61,038 bases of DNA from Streptomyces triticirhizae (GCF_003696235.1 NZ_RFFJ01000011.1:1-61038), one strand, 5' to 3'; positions 1-9,575 are shown, counted from the first letter of the stretch. Notes: a model not told the origin generated them from the sequence alone. Numbers and translations are program-made.

Positions 1-550
1 CGGCCGCCACCGCGCCGCCCGCCGCCGCCAGCGGCAGCAGCGGCGGCACCGCCAGGCTCGCCCCGGCGCCCGCCGCCACCGTCGCCCAGACCCCCAGCGC
101 ACAGAGCGGGTTGGCGCACGCCAGGAGCGTGGCGTTGCGCAGCAGGGGCAGCGCCGGGTCCGTGGTCAACGCCAGCAGCGGGAACGCGAACGCCCCCGCC
201 AGCGCCACCGCAGCCGCGAGCGCGACCCCGCAGATCAACACCGCGCCCCGGAGCGGCGCGCCCTCGGCACGCAGCCCGAACGCGACGTCCGTCGCCACCA
301 GCACCGCCCCCAGGCCCAACACCCCGCCCACGGCGAGCCCTCGGGCGAACCGGCGGCGGAACCCGTCGACGAACGTCCGCCACACCGGCGGCGACCCGCC
401 CACGGCCCAGCCGTCCGCCACCGCGCACAGCCCGGTCGTGGCCGCCGGCAGCGTCAGCAGCGGCAGCGCGGCCACCGTCCACAGCAGCCCCACGACCACC
501 AGGTCGGCCAGTCGGGTCAGCCCTCGAACGAACGGGTTCTCCTGGTGCAT
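1..550 (-). CDS. DUF624 (YesL-like) membrane protein, 3' end cut by the window edge
   Basis: On the minus strand an ATG at 550, preceded by the ribosome-binding site AGGAGGTG, opens a frame that runs off the left edge after about 183 codons. It begins MHQENPFVRGLTRLADLVVV and continues with several hydrophobic segments, the pattern of YesL-type DUF624 proteins. These small polytopic membrane proteins are usually encoded beside LacI regulators, ABC sugar importers and glycosidases. Their exact role is unknown. The gene lies about 50 nt downstream of the LacI gene on the same strand and is probably co-transcribed with it. The family call rests on the N-terminal signature and hydropathy only. 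The C-terminus is not visible. Confidence 0.75.
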   Translation of the reverse strand, partial: MHQENPFVRGLTRLADLVVVGLLWTVAALPLLTLPAATTGLCAVADGWAVGGSPPVWRTFVDGFRRRFARGLAVGGVLGLGAVLVATDVAFGLRAEGAPLRGAVLICGVALAAAVALAGAFAFPLLALTTDPALPLLRNATLLACANPLCALGVWATVAAGAGASLAVPPLLPLAAAGGAVAA

Positions 551-601
551 GGCACCTCCTCGGGCGGCGGGCGCCCTCGCGACGGCCCACCGCGTTCGGG
601 T

Positions 602-1726
602 TCACGTTCGGTCGGTCGACCGCCTCCCACCGGCGGTGCCCCCGCCCGACGACGCCGACGGGACATCGCCCCCGGTCGGCGTCGTCGGCGTCGTCGGGCT
701 GGTCCCCGTCGACTCGCGGACCACCAGCCGGCTGGGCACGAACTCCACGCCGCGCGAAGGGCGTCCGTCGATCGCCTCCATCAGCCGCAGCGCGGCCGTG
801 CGCCCCACCTCGGTCAGGTTCATGTCCACGGTGGTCAGCGGCGGGCGGGTAGCCGCAGCCATGACCTCCCAGTTGTCGTAGCCGGCCAGCGCGATGTCCT
901 CCGGCACCCGGTACCCCGACTCCCGCAGCGCGTCCGCCGCGCCCCGGGCGATCTGGTCGCTGCCGCAGAAGACCGCGTCCACCTCGGGGTCGGCGCGCAG
1001 CGCGGCGTGCACGCCCTGCCGCCCCCACGCCTCCGACCACTCCCCGAACAGCGCCCGCCCGCCGGCCGGTTCGCGCCCGGCCTCGGCCAGCGCCCGGGAG
1101 GCGTGCTCGGCCCGCACGGTCGCCGCCGCGTGGTGCCTCGGCCCCGTGATGTGGGCGATCCGCCGCCGGCCCGTGGCCAGCAGGTGCTCGATCGCCAGCC
1201 GCGCCCCGCCCGCGTCGTCGGGCACCACCGAGGCGTCGCCCGCGTCGGTCGAGGGGCCGAACGCGTAGACCACCGGCACCGGGGCGGGCAACGCCAGCGG
1301 TGGGCGGGCGTCGGTGCGCCGCCCGGCGACGATCAGCCCGTCGATGCGGCGGGACAACAGGGTGCTCACATAGTGCTGTTCGCGGATGGCGTCGCCCCTG
1401 GTGTCGCAGAGGAACACCGAGATCCGGCCGGCCCCCAGGGCGTCCTCGGCCCCCAGCAGCACCGGCAGGCTGAACCGGCCCACGCTGTCGGTGGTGATCA
1501 GCCCGACGGTGTAGGTGCGGCCCGACAGCAGGCTGCGGGCCGCCTCGTTGGGGTGGAAGCCCAGCTTCCTGGCCGCTTCGGTCACCCGTTCCCTGGTCTC
1601 GGGGCGCAGGTTCCCCCGCCCGTTGAGCGCCTTGGAGGCGGTGCCGGGGGAGACCCCGGCCAGGGCCGCCACATCGCTGAGTGTCGCGGCGCGTCGTTCC
1701 TCGCTCCGACGCGGCGTCTCCGACAT
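602..1726 (-). CDS. LacI-family transcriptional repressor
   Basis: The 374-residue protein starts MSETPRRSEERRAATLSDVA. Its N-terminal helix-turn-helix (AALAGVSPGTASKALNGRG) is followed by a periplasmic-binding-protein-like effector domain with the LacI-type GYDNWE and LTTVDMN motifs. I chose ATG 1726 because GAGGGGAG precedes it and because upstream extension adds only low-complexity residues. It is divergent from the GH127 gene and importer and upstream of the DUF624 gene, so it very likely represses this sugar locus. A perfect palindrome 17 bp upstream of its start suggests autoregulation. The inducer is probably an arabinose-containing oligosaccharide; that is inference from context. Confidence 0.92.
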   Translation of the reverse strand: MSETPRRSEERRAATLSDVAALAGVSPGTASKALNGRGNLRPETRERVTEAARKLGFHPNEAARSLLSGRTYTVGLITTDSVGRFSLPVLLGAEDALGAGRISVFLCDTRGDAIREQHYVSTLLSRRIDGLIVAGRRTDARPPLALPAPVPVVYAFGPSTDAGDASVVPDDAGGARLAIEHLLATGRRRIAHITGPRHHAAATVRAEHASRALAEAGREPAGGRALFGEWSEAWGRQGVHAALRADPEVDAVFCGSDQIARGAADALRESGYRVPEDIALAGYDNWEVMAAATRPPLTTVDMNLTEVGRTAALRLMEAIDGRPSRGVEFVPSRLVVRESTGTSPTTPTTPTGGDVPSASSGGGTAGGRRSTDRT

Positions 1727-1742
1727 GCGACTCCCCTCGCGT

Positions 1743-1754
1743 GAAACGCGTTTC
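1743..1754. promoter_or_regulatory. LacI-type operator GAAACGCGTTTC
   Basis: This is a perfect 12-bp palindrome with a central CG, the usual architecture of LacI/GalR operators. It lies between the divergent LacI gene (start 1726) and the GH127 gene, close to the LacI start. A repressor here could control both directions, though it most directly blocks its own gene. Confidence 0.7.
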
Positions 1755-1871
1755 CTCGTGCTGCCCGCACCGTTGTCTCCGCGGTGGCCGGCGCGCGCCG
1801 GGCCATGATGGCACGGCGCATCCGAACTCACCATGGGCGTGCGTGACTTTGATCGATCGCGTGCACAACCG

Positions 1872-1900
1872 TTGACCAACGAGGGTGGCGCTCCTAGAGT
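1872..1900 (+). promoter_or_regulatory. Promoter for the GH127/importer operon (TTGACC-N17-TAGAGT)
   Basis: TTGACC at 1872-1877 and TAGAGT at 1895-1900 are separated by exactly 17 bp. This is close to the streptomycete housekeeping consensus TTGACA-N17-TAGRRT. Transcription would start near 1907, about 100 nt upstream of the chosen GH127 start. Confidence 0.6.
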
Positions 1901-2010
1901 CCCGGCCCAGGCAATGGGTTTCCTGAACGTTGCCTTCCCGGCACATCCCCCGACCGCCGCGCGACAACACCCGTGACCCCACCGTCCGCCCCGTCCCGCC
2001 GGAGCCGCAG

Positions 2011-4023
2011 ATGCCCGCCCGCCCGTCCACCCGTCCCGCGACCCCCACGCCCGTCCGGCCCACCGCCGAGGCCCACGCCGCCCAGTCGCCCACGGTCAAC
2101 GCCACCATCACGGCCGGGTTCTGGGCCGAACGGCGCGACGTCAACGCCCGGGTCAGCATCGCCCAGGGCCCCGACCGGCTGACCGAGGCCGGCAACCTCC
2201 GCAACCTGCGCCGCGCCGCCGACGGCGAGACCAGCGGCTACGAGGGCGGGGTGCCGTTCATGGACACCGACGTCCACAAGTGGCTGGAGGCCGCCGGCTG
2301 GCAGCTGGGCGACCCGACCACCGACCCCGGGCAGGCCGCCGAACTCGCCGAGCGCGTCCGGGAGATCGCGGGCCTGCTGGCGGCCGCGCAGCAGCCCTCG
2401 GGCTACCTCAACTCCTACTACCAGGTCGCCAAGCCCGAGGCCGAGCACTTCACCGAGCTGCGCTGGGGCCACGAGCTGTACACCGCCGGCCACCTCATCC
2501 AGGCCGCCGTCGCCCACCACCGCGCCACCGGCGAACGCGAACTCCTCGACGTCGCCGTGCGATTCGCCGACCACCTCGTCGAGACCTTCGGACCCGAGGG
2601 CTCGGGCAAGCCGGTGGACAGCGTCGACGGCCACCCCGAGATCGAGACCGCCCTCGTCGAACTCGCCCGCGAGACCGGCGACGCCCGCTACACCGAGCTG
2701 GCCGGCTACTTCGTCGGCCGCTACGGCGGCGTCTTCCCCTCCCGTTCCACCAAGGGCCCCGGCCGCGCCGGCTACTGCCAGGACCATCTGCCCGTCCGCG
2801 AGGCTCCCGCCGTCACCGGACACTCCGTGCGGCAGCTCTACCTGCTGGCCGGCGTCGCCGACCTGGCCGCCGAGACCGGCGAACCCGAACTCCGCGCCAC
2901 CGCCGAGCGGCTGTGGCGGGACATGGCCGCCCGGCAGAGCTACCTCACCGGCGGCATCGGCGCCCACCACTCCGACGAGGGCTTCGGCCACCCCTACGAG
3001 CTGCCCAACGAGCGCGCCTACGCCGAGACCTGCGCCGCCATCGCCGCCGTCCAGTTCGGCTGGCGGATGGCGCTGCTCACCGGCGAGGCCCGCTACTCCG
3101 ACCTGGCCGAGCGCACCCTCTACAACGCGGTGCTCTGCGGCGTCTCGCTCCGGGGCGACACCTACCTCTACGACAACCCGCTGCACGTCAGGGACGGCCA
3201 CGCCGACCAGGAGGGCGCGCGCCCGCACCGCACGCCCTGGTTCTCCTGTGCCTGCTGCCCGCCCAACATCATGCGGCTCCTCGCCTCCCTGCCCGGCTAC
3301 CTCGCCGCCACCTCCACCGACGGCGGCACCCTCCACGTCCACCAGTACGCCGCCGGCACCCTCGCCGCCCCCGTGGCCGGCGCCCGGGCCGCGCTGCGGG
3401 TGACCACCGACTACCCGTGGGACGGGCGCATCGCGCTGACCGTCGAGGAGACCGGCGGCTCCGCGTGGACCCTGGCGCTGCGCGTTCCCCACTGGTCGGC
3501 CACCGGCTGGCGGCTGGCCGTCAACGGGGCGTCCGCGCCGACCGGTTCGTTCGAGCACCGGGACGGCTGGCTGCGGCTGACCAGGACCTGGGCGGCCGGC
3601 GACACCGTCGAGCTGACCCTCGACCTCGCGCCCCGCTTCACCCTGGCCGACCCCAGGGTCGACGCCGCGCGCGGCTGTGTGGCCGTCGAACGGGGCCCGC
3701 TGGTCTACTGCGTGGAGGCGATCGACCAGCCGAAGCTCCCGGCCGGCCTCGGCCTGGACGACCTCGTGGTGGACACCGCCGCCGGGATCGGCCGCGCCGA
3801 GCGCGACGACCTGCCCGGCGGCGTCACCGGCCTCACCCTCACCGCGCGCCCCCGCCCCCGGCCCGAGCCGGACGACGCCGCCCCCTGGTGGCCCTACCGC
3901 TCCCTCGACGACGCGCCCGGCGCACCCGGCGGCGAGCCCCTGACGCTCACCGCGATCCCCTACCACGCCTGGGCCAACCGCGAGGTCTCGGCGATGCGCG
4001 TCTGGCTGCCCGCCGACGCCTAG
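2011..4023 (+). CDS. GH127 beta-L-arabinofuranosidase (DUF1680)
   Basis: The 670-residue protein releases beta-linked L-arabinofuranose from plant or glycan oligosaccharides by a cysteine-based retaining mechanism (established for HypBA1). All signature residues are visible: acid/base Glu in SDEGFG (E323), zinc ligands Glu339 and Cys341 in YAETC, and the CCPPN motif with Cys415 and Cys416, one of which is the nucleophile. Numbering almost matches HypBA1 when translation starts at ATG 2011. A TTG at 1930 would add 27 proline/arginine-rich residues and looks less likely. There is no signal peptide, so it acts in the cytoplasm on substrate brought in by the importer encoded just downstream. Confidence 0.93.
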   Translation: MPARPSTRPATPTPVRPTAEAHAAQSPTVNATITAGFWAERRDVNARVSIAQGPDRLTEAGNLRNLRRAADGETSGYEGGVPFMDTDVHKWLEAAGWQLGDPTTDPGQAAELAERVREIAGLLAAAQQPSGYLNSYYQVAKPEAEHFTELRWGHELYTAGHLIQAAVAHHRATGERELLDVAVRFADHLVETFGPEGSGKPVDSVDGHPEIETALVELARETGDARYTELAGYFVGRYGGVFPSRSTKGPGRAGYCQDHLPVREAPAVTGHSVRQLYLLAGVADLAAETGEPELRATAERLWRDMAARQSYLTGGIGAHHSDEGFGHPYELPNERAYAETCAAIAAVQFGWRMALLTGEARYSDLAERTLYNAVLCGVSLRGDTYLYDNPLHVRDGHADQEGARPHRTPWFSCACCPPNIMRLLASLPGYLAATSTDGGTLHVHQYAAGTLAAPVAGARAALRVTTDYPWDGRIALTVEETGGSAWTLALRVPHWSATGWRLAVNGASAPTGSFEHRDGWLRLTRTWAAGDTVELTLDLAPRFTLADPRVDAARGCVAVERGPLVYCVEAIDQPKLPAGLGLDDLVVDTAAGIGRAERDDLPGGVTGLTLTARPRPRPEPDDAAPWWPYRSLDDAPGAPGGEPLTLTAIPYHAWANREVSAMRVWLPADA

Positions 4024-4120
4024 GCACCCCGCCAACCCGCCCCGAACGCCCCGCCGTTCCCGCCCCGCCCCGACCGCCCCCGACTCCCCGAGACCAGACC
4101 GACCGTGAGCGAGGTACACC

Positions 4121-5545
4121 GTGGTGCCGCTCCCACCCCTCGGCAACCCGACCCACCCGCCGCCCGGCCGAGCCGGCCCCGGCCGCCGCGCCCTGCTGCG
4201 CGGCCTGGGCGCGGCGGCGCTCGCCGCGCCCCTGGCCTCCTGCGGCTTCGTGCCCGCGAGCCGTGATGACCGGCTGAGCTTCATGTTCTGGGGCAGCACC
4301 CAGGAGGAGGCCAGCGTCAACGAGGTGAGCCGCCGCTACTCCGAGCGCCCCGACCGGCTGGCCATCGACACCGAACTGGTCAGCTACAACGGCTACGCGA
4401 CCAAGATGCACACCCTCGTCGCCGCCCGCCAGGAGCCGGACATCGCCTACGCGCCCCAGGACATGGCGATGCGCCTGGGCGAGGGCGGCTACCTGGTCAA
4501 CTTCCTCGACTACCGCGACCGCTTCGAGGCGCTGGACGACTTCCTGCCCCAGACCATCCACTACTGGGACGACGAGGGCGCCGTCTTCCAGACCGCCATC
4601 GAGACGATGGTGACCTGGTACAACGCCGACCTGTTCGAGACGGCCGGCGCGCCCCTGCCACCCACCCGCACCGAGGACGCCTGGACCTGGGACGAGCTGG
4701 TGGCCACCGCCGAACGCCTCACCTTCGACGTCGAGGGCCGCCGCCCCTCGGAGCGCGGCTTCGACGCCGAACGCGTCGAGCAGTACGGCCTGATGGCGCC
4801 CGCCTGGTGGTTCTCGCCCGCGCTCTACGCGCTGCTGCGCTCCAACGACGCCGACGCGTTCGACGAGGACGGCACCCGCTGCGTCATCGACTCCGACGCG
4901 GCCGTCGAGGTCATCAGCGCGGTCGCCGACCTCATCCACGAGCACCGCGTCGCGCCCAGCCCCACCCAACTGGCCACGTTCAACAACGGCCTGGCCCTGA
5001 TGATGCGCTCCGGCAAGATCGCGATGGGCCTCGACGGGTACTGGCACCTGCTCGACCTGGCCGCCGCCGACTTCCCCTATGGCGTGGGCGTCATGCCCCG
5101 CTTCCAGGACGAGGCCCTGACCTGCGTCACCTCGGGCGCCACCTGCGTCTTCAACCGAAGTCTCCACCCGGAGCAGGCCGTCGAGTTCTATCTGGAGATG
5201 GCCGACCCGGAACGCTGCACCCTCTACGCGGACGGCCTGTGGATGCCGCTGCGCCGTTCCTACTACACCGACCCACGGCTGCTGGCCAGTTGGTGCGACA
5301 CCGAGATCCACCCGGCCGGCTTCGTCGACAGCTTCGTCGAACCGCTGCTGCACCACGCGGTGCAGGAGCCGGTGTACCGGGTGCGGGAGGGCGGGCTGGT
5401 CAACTCCCGGCTCACCCCGGGCCTCGACCCGATCTGGCTCGGCGAGGTGCGTGGCAGGGACGCCGTCGCCCGCCACCTGCGGGGCGTCGCCGACCGGGTC
5501 GACTCCTACCTCACCGGCGTCTACCCCGATGTGCGGGGGACCTGA
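4121..5545 (+). CDS. ABC transporter extracellular sugar-binding lipoprotein
   Basis: This is a family 1 solute-binding protein of 474 residues. The N-terminus has an RR motif (GRRALLRGLGAAALAAPLAS) ending in a lipobox with Cys41, so it is exported, possibly by Tat, and lipid-anchored outside the membrane. Typical binding-protein features follow, including an FMFWGS strand and aromatic-rich sugar pockets. The start is GTG 4121 with GAGG upstream. The stop overlaps the permease start (TGATG), so translation is coupled. With the GH127 gene upstream it most likely captures arabinosyl oligosaccharides. The ATPase is absent and is probably a shared MsiK-type protein encoded elsewhere. Confidence 0.92.
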   Translation: MVPLPPLGNPTHPPPGRAGPGRRALLRGLGAAALAAPLASCGFVPASRDDRLSFMFWGSTQEEASVNEVSRRYSERPDRLAIDTELVSYNGYATKMHTLVAARQEPDIAYAPQDMAMRLGEGGYLVNFLDYRDRFEALDDFLPQTIHYWDDEGAVFQTAIETMVTWYNADLFETAGAPLPPTRTEDAWTWDELVATAERLTFDVEGRRPSERGFDAERVEQYGLMAPAWWFSPALYALLRSNDADAFDEDGTRCVIDSDAAVEVISAVADLIHEHRVAPSPTQLATFNNGLALMMRSGKIAMGLDGYWHLLDLAAADFPYGVGVMPRFQDEALTCVTSGATCVFNRSLHPEQAVEFYLEMADPERCTLYADGLWMPLRRSYYTDPRLLASWCDTEIHPAGFVDSFVEPLLHHAVQEPVYRVREGGLVNSRLTPGLDPIWLGEVRGRDAVARHLRGVADRVDSYLTGVYPDVRGT

Positions 5546-6483
5546 TGAGCACCGTCTCGACGCCGCGCCCGCGCCGCACGCGCCGCCCCACCGGCGGACT
5601 GGCGCGCATGGAACAGCGCTGGGGCGTGCTGCTCGCGCTGCCCGTGGTGCTGGGCTTCCTGGTGTTCACCATCGGGCCGATGCTGGCCTCGTTCGTGATC
5701 AGCCTCACCGACTGGACCATCGGCGGCGAGGTCAACTGGGTCGGCCTCGACAACTACCGCCAGATGTTCGGCGACGACGCCCTCTTCGGCACCTCCCTGC
5801 GGGTCACCCTCTCCTACACGCTGATGGCCGTGCCGCTCACCCTGGCCGTCGGGTTCGGCGTGGCCATGCTCCTCAACCGCGACGTGCGCGGGCGCGGCCT
5901 GTTCCGGGTCCTCTACTACCTGCCGGTGCTGGTGCCGAGCGTGGCCAGCGCGGTGCTGTGGACCTGGGTCTACAACCCGGAGTTCGGCCTGCTCAACCAG
6001 CTGCTGCGCGGCGCCGGGCTGCCCACCTCGCGGTGGATCTACGACGCCGACACCGCCCTGCCCTCGCTGGCGATCATGGCCGCCTGGGGCTTCGGCAACG
6101 CGGCCGTCATCTTCCTCGCCGGCCTCCAGGGCGTGCCGCGCCACCTCTACGAGGCGATCGAGATGGACGGCGGCGGCCCCTGGGCGCGGTTCCGCTACGT
6201 CACGCTGCCGATGATGACGCCGACCATCTTCTACAACCTGGTGATGGGCCTGATCGCGACGTTCCAGGTGTTCAACGAGGCCTATGTGATGACCCAGGGC
6301 GGCCCGGACAACGCGACCCTCTTCTACAACTTCTACCTCTACCGCACCGCGTTCACCGAGGGCCGCCTCGGCTACGCCTCCGCGCTGGCCTGGGTGCTGT
6401 TCGTGGTGATGGTCGCCGTGACCGCCCTGGTGTTCCGCTCGGCCAGGCGCTGGGTCTACTACGAGACGGGGGACGGCCGATGA
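5545..6483 (+). CDS. ABC sugar transporter permease (MalF/UgpA type)
   Basis: This 312-residue inner-membrane permease of the carbohydrate-uptake-1 family has about six hydrophobic segments. The cytoplasmic EAA loop reads EAIEMDGGGPWARFRYVTLP, the contact site for the ATPase. It overlaps the binding-protein stop by one base and the next permease by four, forming a tight three-gene transporter unit. It pairs with the downstream permease to form the channel. Confidence 0.93.
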   Translation: MSTVSTPRPRRTRRPTGGLARMEQRWGVLLALPVVLGFLVFTIGPMLASFVISLTDWTIGGEVNWVGLDNYRQMFGDDALFGTSLRVTLSYTLMAVPLTLAVGFGVAMLLNRDVRGRGLFRVLYYLPVLVPSVASAVLWTWVYNPEFGLLNQLLRGAGLPTSRWIYDADTALPSLAIMAAWGFGNAAVIFLAGLQGVPRHLYEAIEMDGGGPWARFRYVTLPMMTPTIFYNLVMGLIATFQVFNEAYVMTQGGPDNATLFYNFYLYRTAFTEGRLGYASALAWVLFVVMVAVTALVFRSARRWVYYETGDGR

Positions 6484-7346
6484 CCACGACGACCGGCACC
6501 GGGACCACCCGGCGGCCGCGCCTCCGGCCGGCGCGCGCCCTGCTCCACCTCACGCTCTGCGCCGGCGCCCTGGTCACGCTCTTCCCCTTCCTGTGGCTGG
6601 TGCGCAGCGCGCTGATGGAGGACGGGCAGATCTTTGCCGCGCCCCCGGAGTGGGTGCCGGCGCCGTTCGCCTGGCACAACTTCTCCGACGCGCTGACCGC
6701 GCGCCCCTTCGGCCGCTACTTCCTCAACACGCTCGCCATCGAGGCCGTGGTGGTGCCCGGCGTGCTGCTGGTCGGCGCGCTCTCCGCGTTCACCTTCGCC
6801 CGACTGCGCTGGCGCGGCCGCGACGTCGTCTTCGCCGTGCTGCTCAGCTCGTTGATGCTCCCGTACGCGGTGACGCTGGTGCCGACCTTCGTCGGCTGGC
6901 AGCACCTGGGCCTGGTCGGGACCTGGGTGCCACTGACCCTGCCGGCCTGGTTCGGCGCGGGACAGATGGGCGCGATCTTCCTGATGCGGCAGTTCTTCCT
7001 CGGCATCCCCCGGGAGTTGGACGACGCCGCCTACGTCGACGGCGCCAGCCCGTTCACGGTCTTCTGGCGGATCGTGCTGCCGCTGTCGAAGCCGGTGCTC
7101 ATCGTGGTCGGCATCTTCACCTTCATCGCGGTCTGGAACGACTTCCTCAACCCGCTGATCTACCTCGCCGACACCGACCGCTTCACCCTGGCCCTCGGCC
7201 TGGCCGGCTTCCAGGGCTCCTACACCGCGCAGTGGGGCTATCTGATGGCGGCCTCCACCGTCGTGATCGCCCCGATCATCCTGCTGTTCTTCTTCGCCCA
7301 GCGGCACATTCTGGAGGGCATCACCCTCACCGGCCTCAAGGGCTGA
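6480..7346 (+). CDS. ABC sugar transporter permease (MalG/UgpE type)
   Basis: This 288-residue second permease of the importer has the EAA loop ELDDAAYVDGASPFTVFWRI before its last membrane segments. ATG 6480 overlaps the previous stop (ATGA), indicating translational coupling. The gene closes the probable operon GH127, binding protein, permease, permease. No ATP-binding subunit follows, as is common for streptomycete oligosaccharide importers that share one ATPase. Confidence 0.93.
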   Translation: MTTTTGTGTTRRPRLRPARALLHLTLCAGALVTLFPFLWLVRSALMEDGQIFAAPPEWVPAPFAWHNFSDALTARPFGRYFLNTLAIEAVVVPGVLLVGALSAFTFARLRWRGRDVVFAVLLSSLMLPYAVTLVPTFVGWQHLGLVGTWVPLTLPAWFGAGQMGAIFLMRQFFLGIPRELDDAAYVDGASPFTVFWRIVLPLSKPVLIVVGIFTFIAVWNDFLNPLIYLADTDRFTLALGLAGFQGSYTAQWGYLMAASTVVIAPIILLFFFAQRHILEGITLTGLKG

Positions 7347-7393
7347 CCGGCCGGCGCGGCGCCACACTTCGGGTCCGTGCGGCCCAGCCGGTC

Positions 7394-7407
7394 GGGACCA
7401 ACGGCCC
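7394..7407. promoter_or_regulatory. Possible DevR/OsdR-type box GGGACCAACGGCCC
   Basis: An interrupted inverted repeat with GGGACC and GGCCC arms lies 67 bp upstream of the Acg-type nitroreductase start. Actinobacterial dormancy regulators of the DevR family bind GGG-rich imperfect palindromes. The assignment is inference, supported by a DevS-like kinase encoded nearby. Confidence 0.35.
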
Positions 7408-7473
7408 CTCCCGGGTGCCCGGCGCGCGGACCACGATCGGGGGTGAGACCCACCGGCACCGAGGAGGACCGCC

Positions 7474-8457
7474 ATGGTCACCACCCACGCCCTGACCGCC
7501 GCCACCCTCACCACCCTGGTGGAGGCGGCCTCCGCCGCGCCCTCCCCGCACAACGCGCAACCCTGGCGGTTCCGGCTCGACCCGGCCACCGCCACGCTGC
7601 ACCTGAGGGCCGCGCCCGAGCGGGGCCTGTCCCGCATCGACCCGCTCGGCCGCGCCCTCCATCTCTCCGTCGGCGCCGCCCTGTTCAACGTGCGGACCGC
7701 CGCCGCCCACCTCGGCTGGCGCACCGAGGTCACCCTGCTGCCCGAGCCGCGCGAGCCCCGCGCGATGGCGACGATCGCGCTGAGCGCCGGCCGCGACGGG
7801 CCCGCGCTGCCCGACCCCGACCTGCACGCCGCGCTCTGGCGCCGCCACACCAGCCGGCTGCCGTTCACCCGCCGCCCCGCCGCGCCCAGGGTCGCCGAAC
7901 TCGCCCGCGCCGCCGACGCGGAGGGCGCCACCCTCGTCGTGCCCGACGCCGTCGGCACCGCCCGGGTGCTGCGGCTGACCGCCGAGGCCGAACGCCGCGA
8001 CGCCCGCGACCGGGCGCGCCGCGCCGAGACCGCCTCCTGGGTCCGCCGGGGAACGGGCGACGGCGTGCCGCCCGACGCGCTCGGCCCGGGCGACGCCAAC
8101 GGGCGTGTCCCGACACGGGACTTCGCGGGCCCGGACGCCCGACAGCCGCGCCCCACCGCCGCGTTCGAGGAACGTCCGCTGATCGCGCTGCTCACCACCC
8201 GGCACGACCGCCGGGTGGACTGGCTGCGCGCGGGGCAGGCGTTGGAGCGGGTCTGGCTGACCGCCACCGCCCGCGCGCTGCGGCTCGCGCCGCTCCACCA
8301 GGCGCTGGAGTGGCCGGACCTCCGGGCCGCCCTGGTCGACCCGGCCGCGTCCGACACCGCCGGCTTCGTTCAACTGGTGGTCCGAATCGGCTACGGCCCG
8401 GCCGGCGTCCCCAGCCCGCGCCGCTCGACCTGGCAGGTTGTGGAACGGCAGCCCTGA
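7474..8457 (+). CDS. Acg-type nitroreductase-family protein
   Basis: The 327-residue protein matches the Acg/Rv2032 branch of the nitroreductase fold. This branch is a tandem-domain protein in which FMN binding is retained but the second active site is blocked, so it may store or sequester flavin. Visible family motifs are PSPHNAQPWRF near the N-terminus, RRHTSRLPFTRRP in the middle, and WLRAGQALERVWLTAT in the C-terminal domain. The ATG at 7474 follows GAGGAGG. In Mycobacterium tuberculosis the homologue belongs to the hypoxia/NO (DosR) regulon. Here it sits beside a D-lactate dehydrogenase and a DevS-like kinase, fitting an oxygen-limitation role. Enzyme activity cannot be inferred. Confidence 0.85.
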   Translation: MVTTHALTAATLTTLVEAASAAPSPHNAQPWRFRLDPATATLHLRAAPERGLSRIDPLGRALHLSVGAALFNVRTAAAHLGWRTEVTLLPEPREPRAMATIALSAGRDGPALPDPDLHAALWRRHTSRLPFTRRPAAPRVAELARAADAEGATLVVPDAVGTARVLRLTAEAERRDARDRARRAETASWVRRGTGDGVPPDALGPGDANGRVPTRDFAGPDARQPRPTAAFEERPLIALLTTRHDRRVDWLRAGQALERVWLTATARALRLAPLHQALEWPDLRAALVDPAASDTAGFVQLVVRIGYGPAGVPSPRRSTWQVVERQP

Positions 8458-8495
8458 CCAGCCGGAGACCCCCGACACCCGTGACGGAGACCACC

Positions 8496-9560
8496 ATGAA
8501 CGACCACAGGGAACCGGCACCGCCCGAAGCCCGACAGCCCGAAGCCCAGCCGCCCGCCGCCACGGAGATCGTCGCCTACGGCGTCACCGCCGACGAACGC
8601 CCGCTGCTGACCGCCGCGTTCCCCGCCCCGCACCGGCTGCGCTGCCTGGAACTGGTCCTGGACCGCGACACCGCCTCCACCGCCGCCGGCCACGAGGTGA
8701 TCTGCACCGGCGTCAACGACGTCCTCGACGCCGAGGTGCTGCGCCGCCTCGCCGAGGGCGGCACCCGCATGATCACCCAACGTTCCACCGGCTACAACAA
8801 CATCGACCTCGACGCCGCCCGCGAGCTGGGTCTTGGCGTCGCCCGGGTCTCCGGCTACTCGCCGCACTCGGTCGCCGAGTTCGCCTGGGCGCTGGCCCTG
8901 GCCGTCAACCGCCGGGTGGTGCGGGCCGTGACCCGCACCCGCGAGTTCGACTTCCGGCTCAACGGGCTGATGGGCCGCGACCTGCACGGCCGCACCGCCG
9001 GCGTGCTGGGCACCGGCCGGATCGGCGAGGCGTTCGCCCGGATCGCCGCCGGCTTCGGGATGCGGCTGCTCGGCTACGACATCGCGCCCAACCCCGCCTG
9101 CGAGCGGCTCGGCATGGAGTATGTCCCGCCGGAACGGGTCTTCGCCGAGTCCGACCTGATCAGCCTGCATCTGCCGCTGCTGCCCGAGACCCACCACGTG
9201 GTGGACCGCGCCGCGCTGGCGCGGATGAAGGACGACGCGATCCTGGTCAACACCAGCCGGGGCGGCCTGATCGACGCCCAGGCCCTGGTGGAGACGCTGC
9301 GCGCCGGCCGGCTCGACGGGGTCGGCCTCGACGTCTATGAGGAGGAGGCCGGAATCTTTTTCTTCGACCGCTCGCTCGACGTGATGACCGACGATGTGCT
9401 GGCCCGGCTGATGACCTTCCGCAACGTGCTGGTCAGCTCGCACCAGGCGTACTTCACGCGCGACGCGGTCGGCGAGATCGTCGCCACCACGGCCGGCAAC
9501 GTCGCCGACTACCTCGCCGGCCGCACCGGCGACAACACCCTGGTGGCGCCCGCCCGTTGA
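8496..9560 (+). CDS. D-lactate dehydrogenase (2-hydroxyacid dehydrogenase family)
   Basis: The 354-residue NAD-dependent enzyme reduces pyruvate to D-lactate. The Rossmann motif VLGTGRIGEAFARIA is clear. Catalytic motifs include the substrate Arg in NTSRGGLID, the Glu in VYEEEAG, and the His in SSHQAYFT. The run EEEAGIFFFDRS is typical of the fermentative LdhA branch. The chosen ATG at 8496 has GGAG upstream. It lies 38 nt after the Acg-type gene and is probably co-transcribed with it. A fermentative enzyme in an obligately respiring genus suggests NAD+ regeneration under oxygen limitation. The first 25 residues are a poorly conserved Pro/Glu-rich extension. Confidence 0.88.
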   Translation: MNDHREPAPPEARQPEAQPPAATEIVAYGVTADERPLLTAAFPAPHRLRCLELVLDRDTASTAAGHEVICTGVNDVLDAEVLRRLAEGGTRMITQRSTGYNNIDLDAARELGLGVARVSGYSPHSVAEFAWALALAVNRRVVRAVTRTREFDFRLNGLMGRDLHGRTAGVLGTGRIGEAFARIAAGFGMRLLGYDIAPNPACERLGMEYVPPERVFAESDLISLHLPLLPETHHVVDRAALARMKDDAILVNTSRGGLIDAQALVETLRAGRLDGVGLDVYEEEAGIFFFDRSLDVMTDDVLARLMTFRNVLVSSHQAYFTRDAVGEIVATTAGNVADYLAGRTGDNTLVAPAR

Positions 9561-9575
9561 CCCGGTCCCCGCGCC

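Noticed and set aside
1894..4320. 808-codon minus-strand frame opposite the GH127 gene
   Set aside because: Gly/Ala/Val-rich shadow with no motif. The plus strand carries all GH127 catalytic residues.
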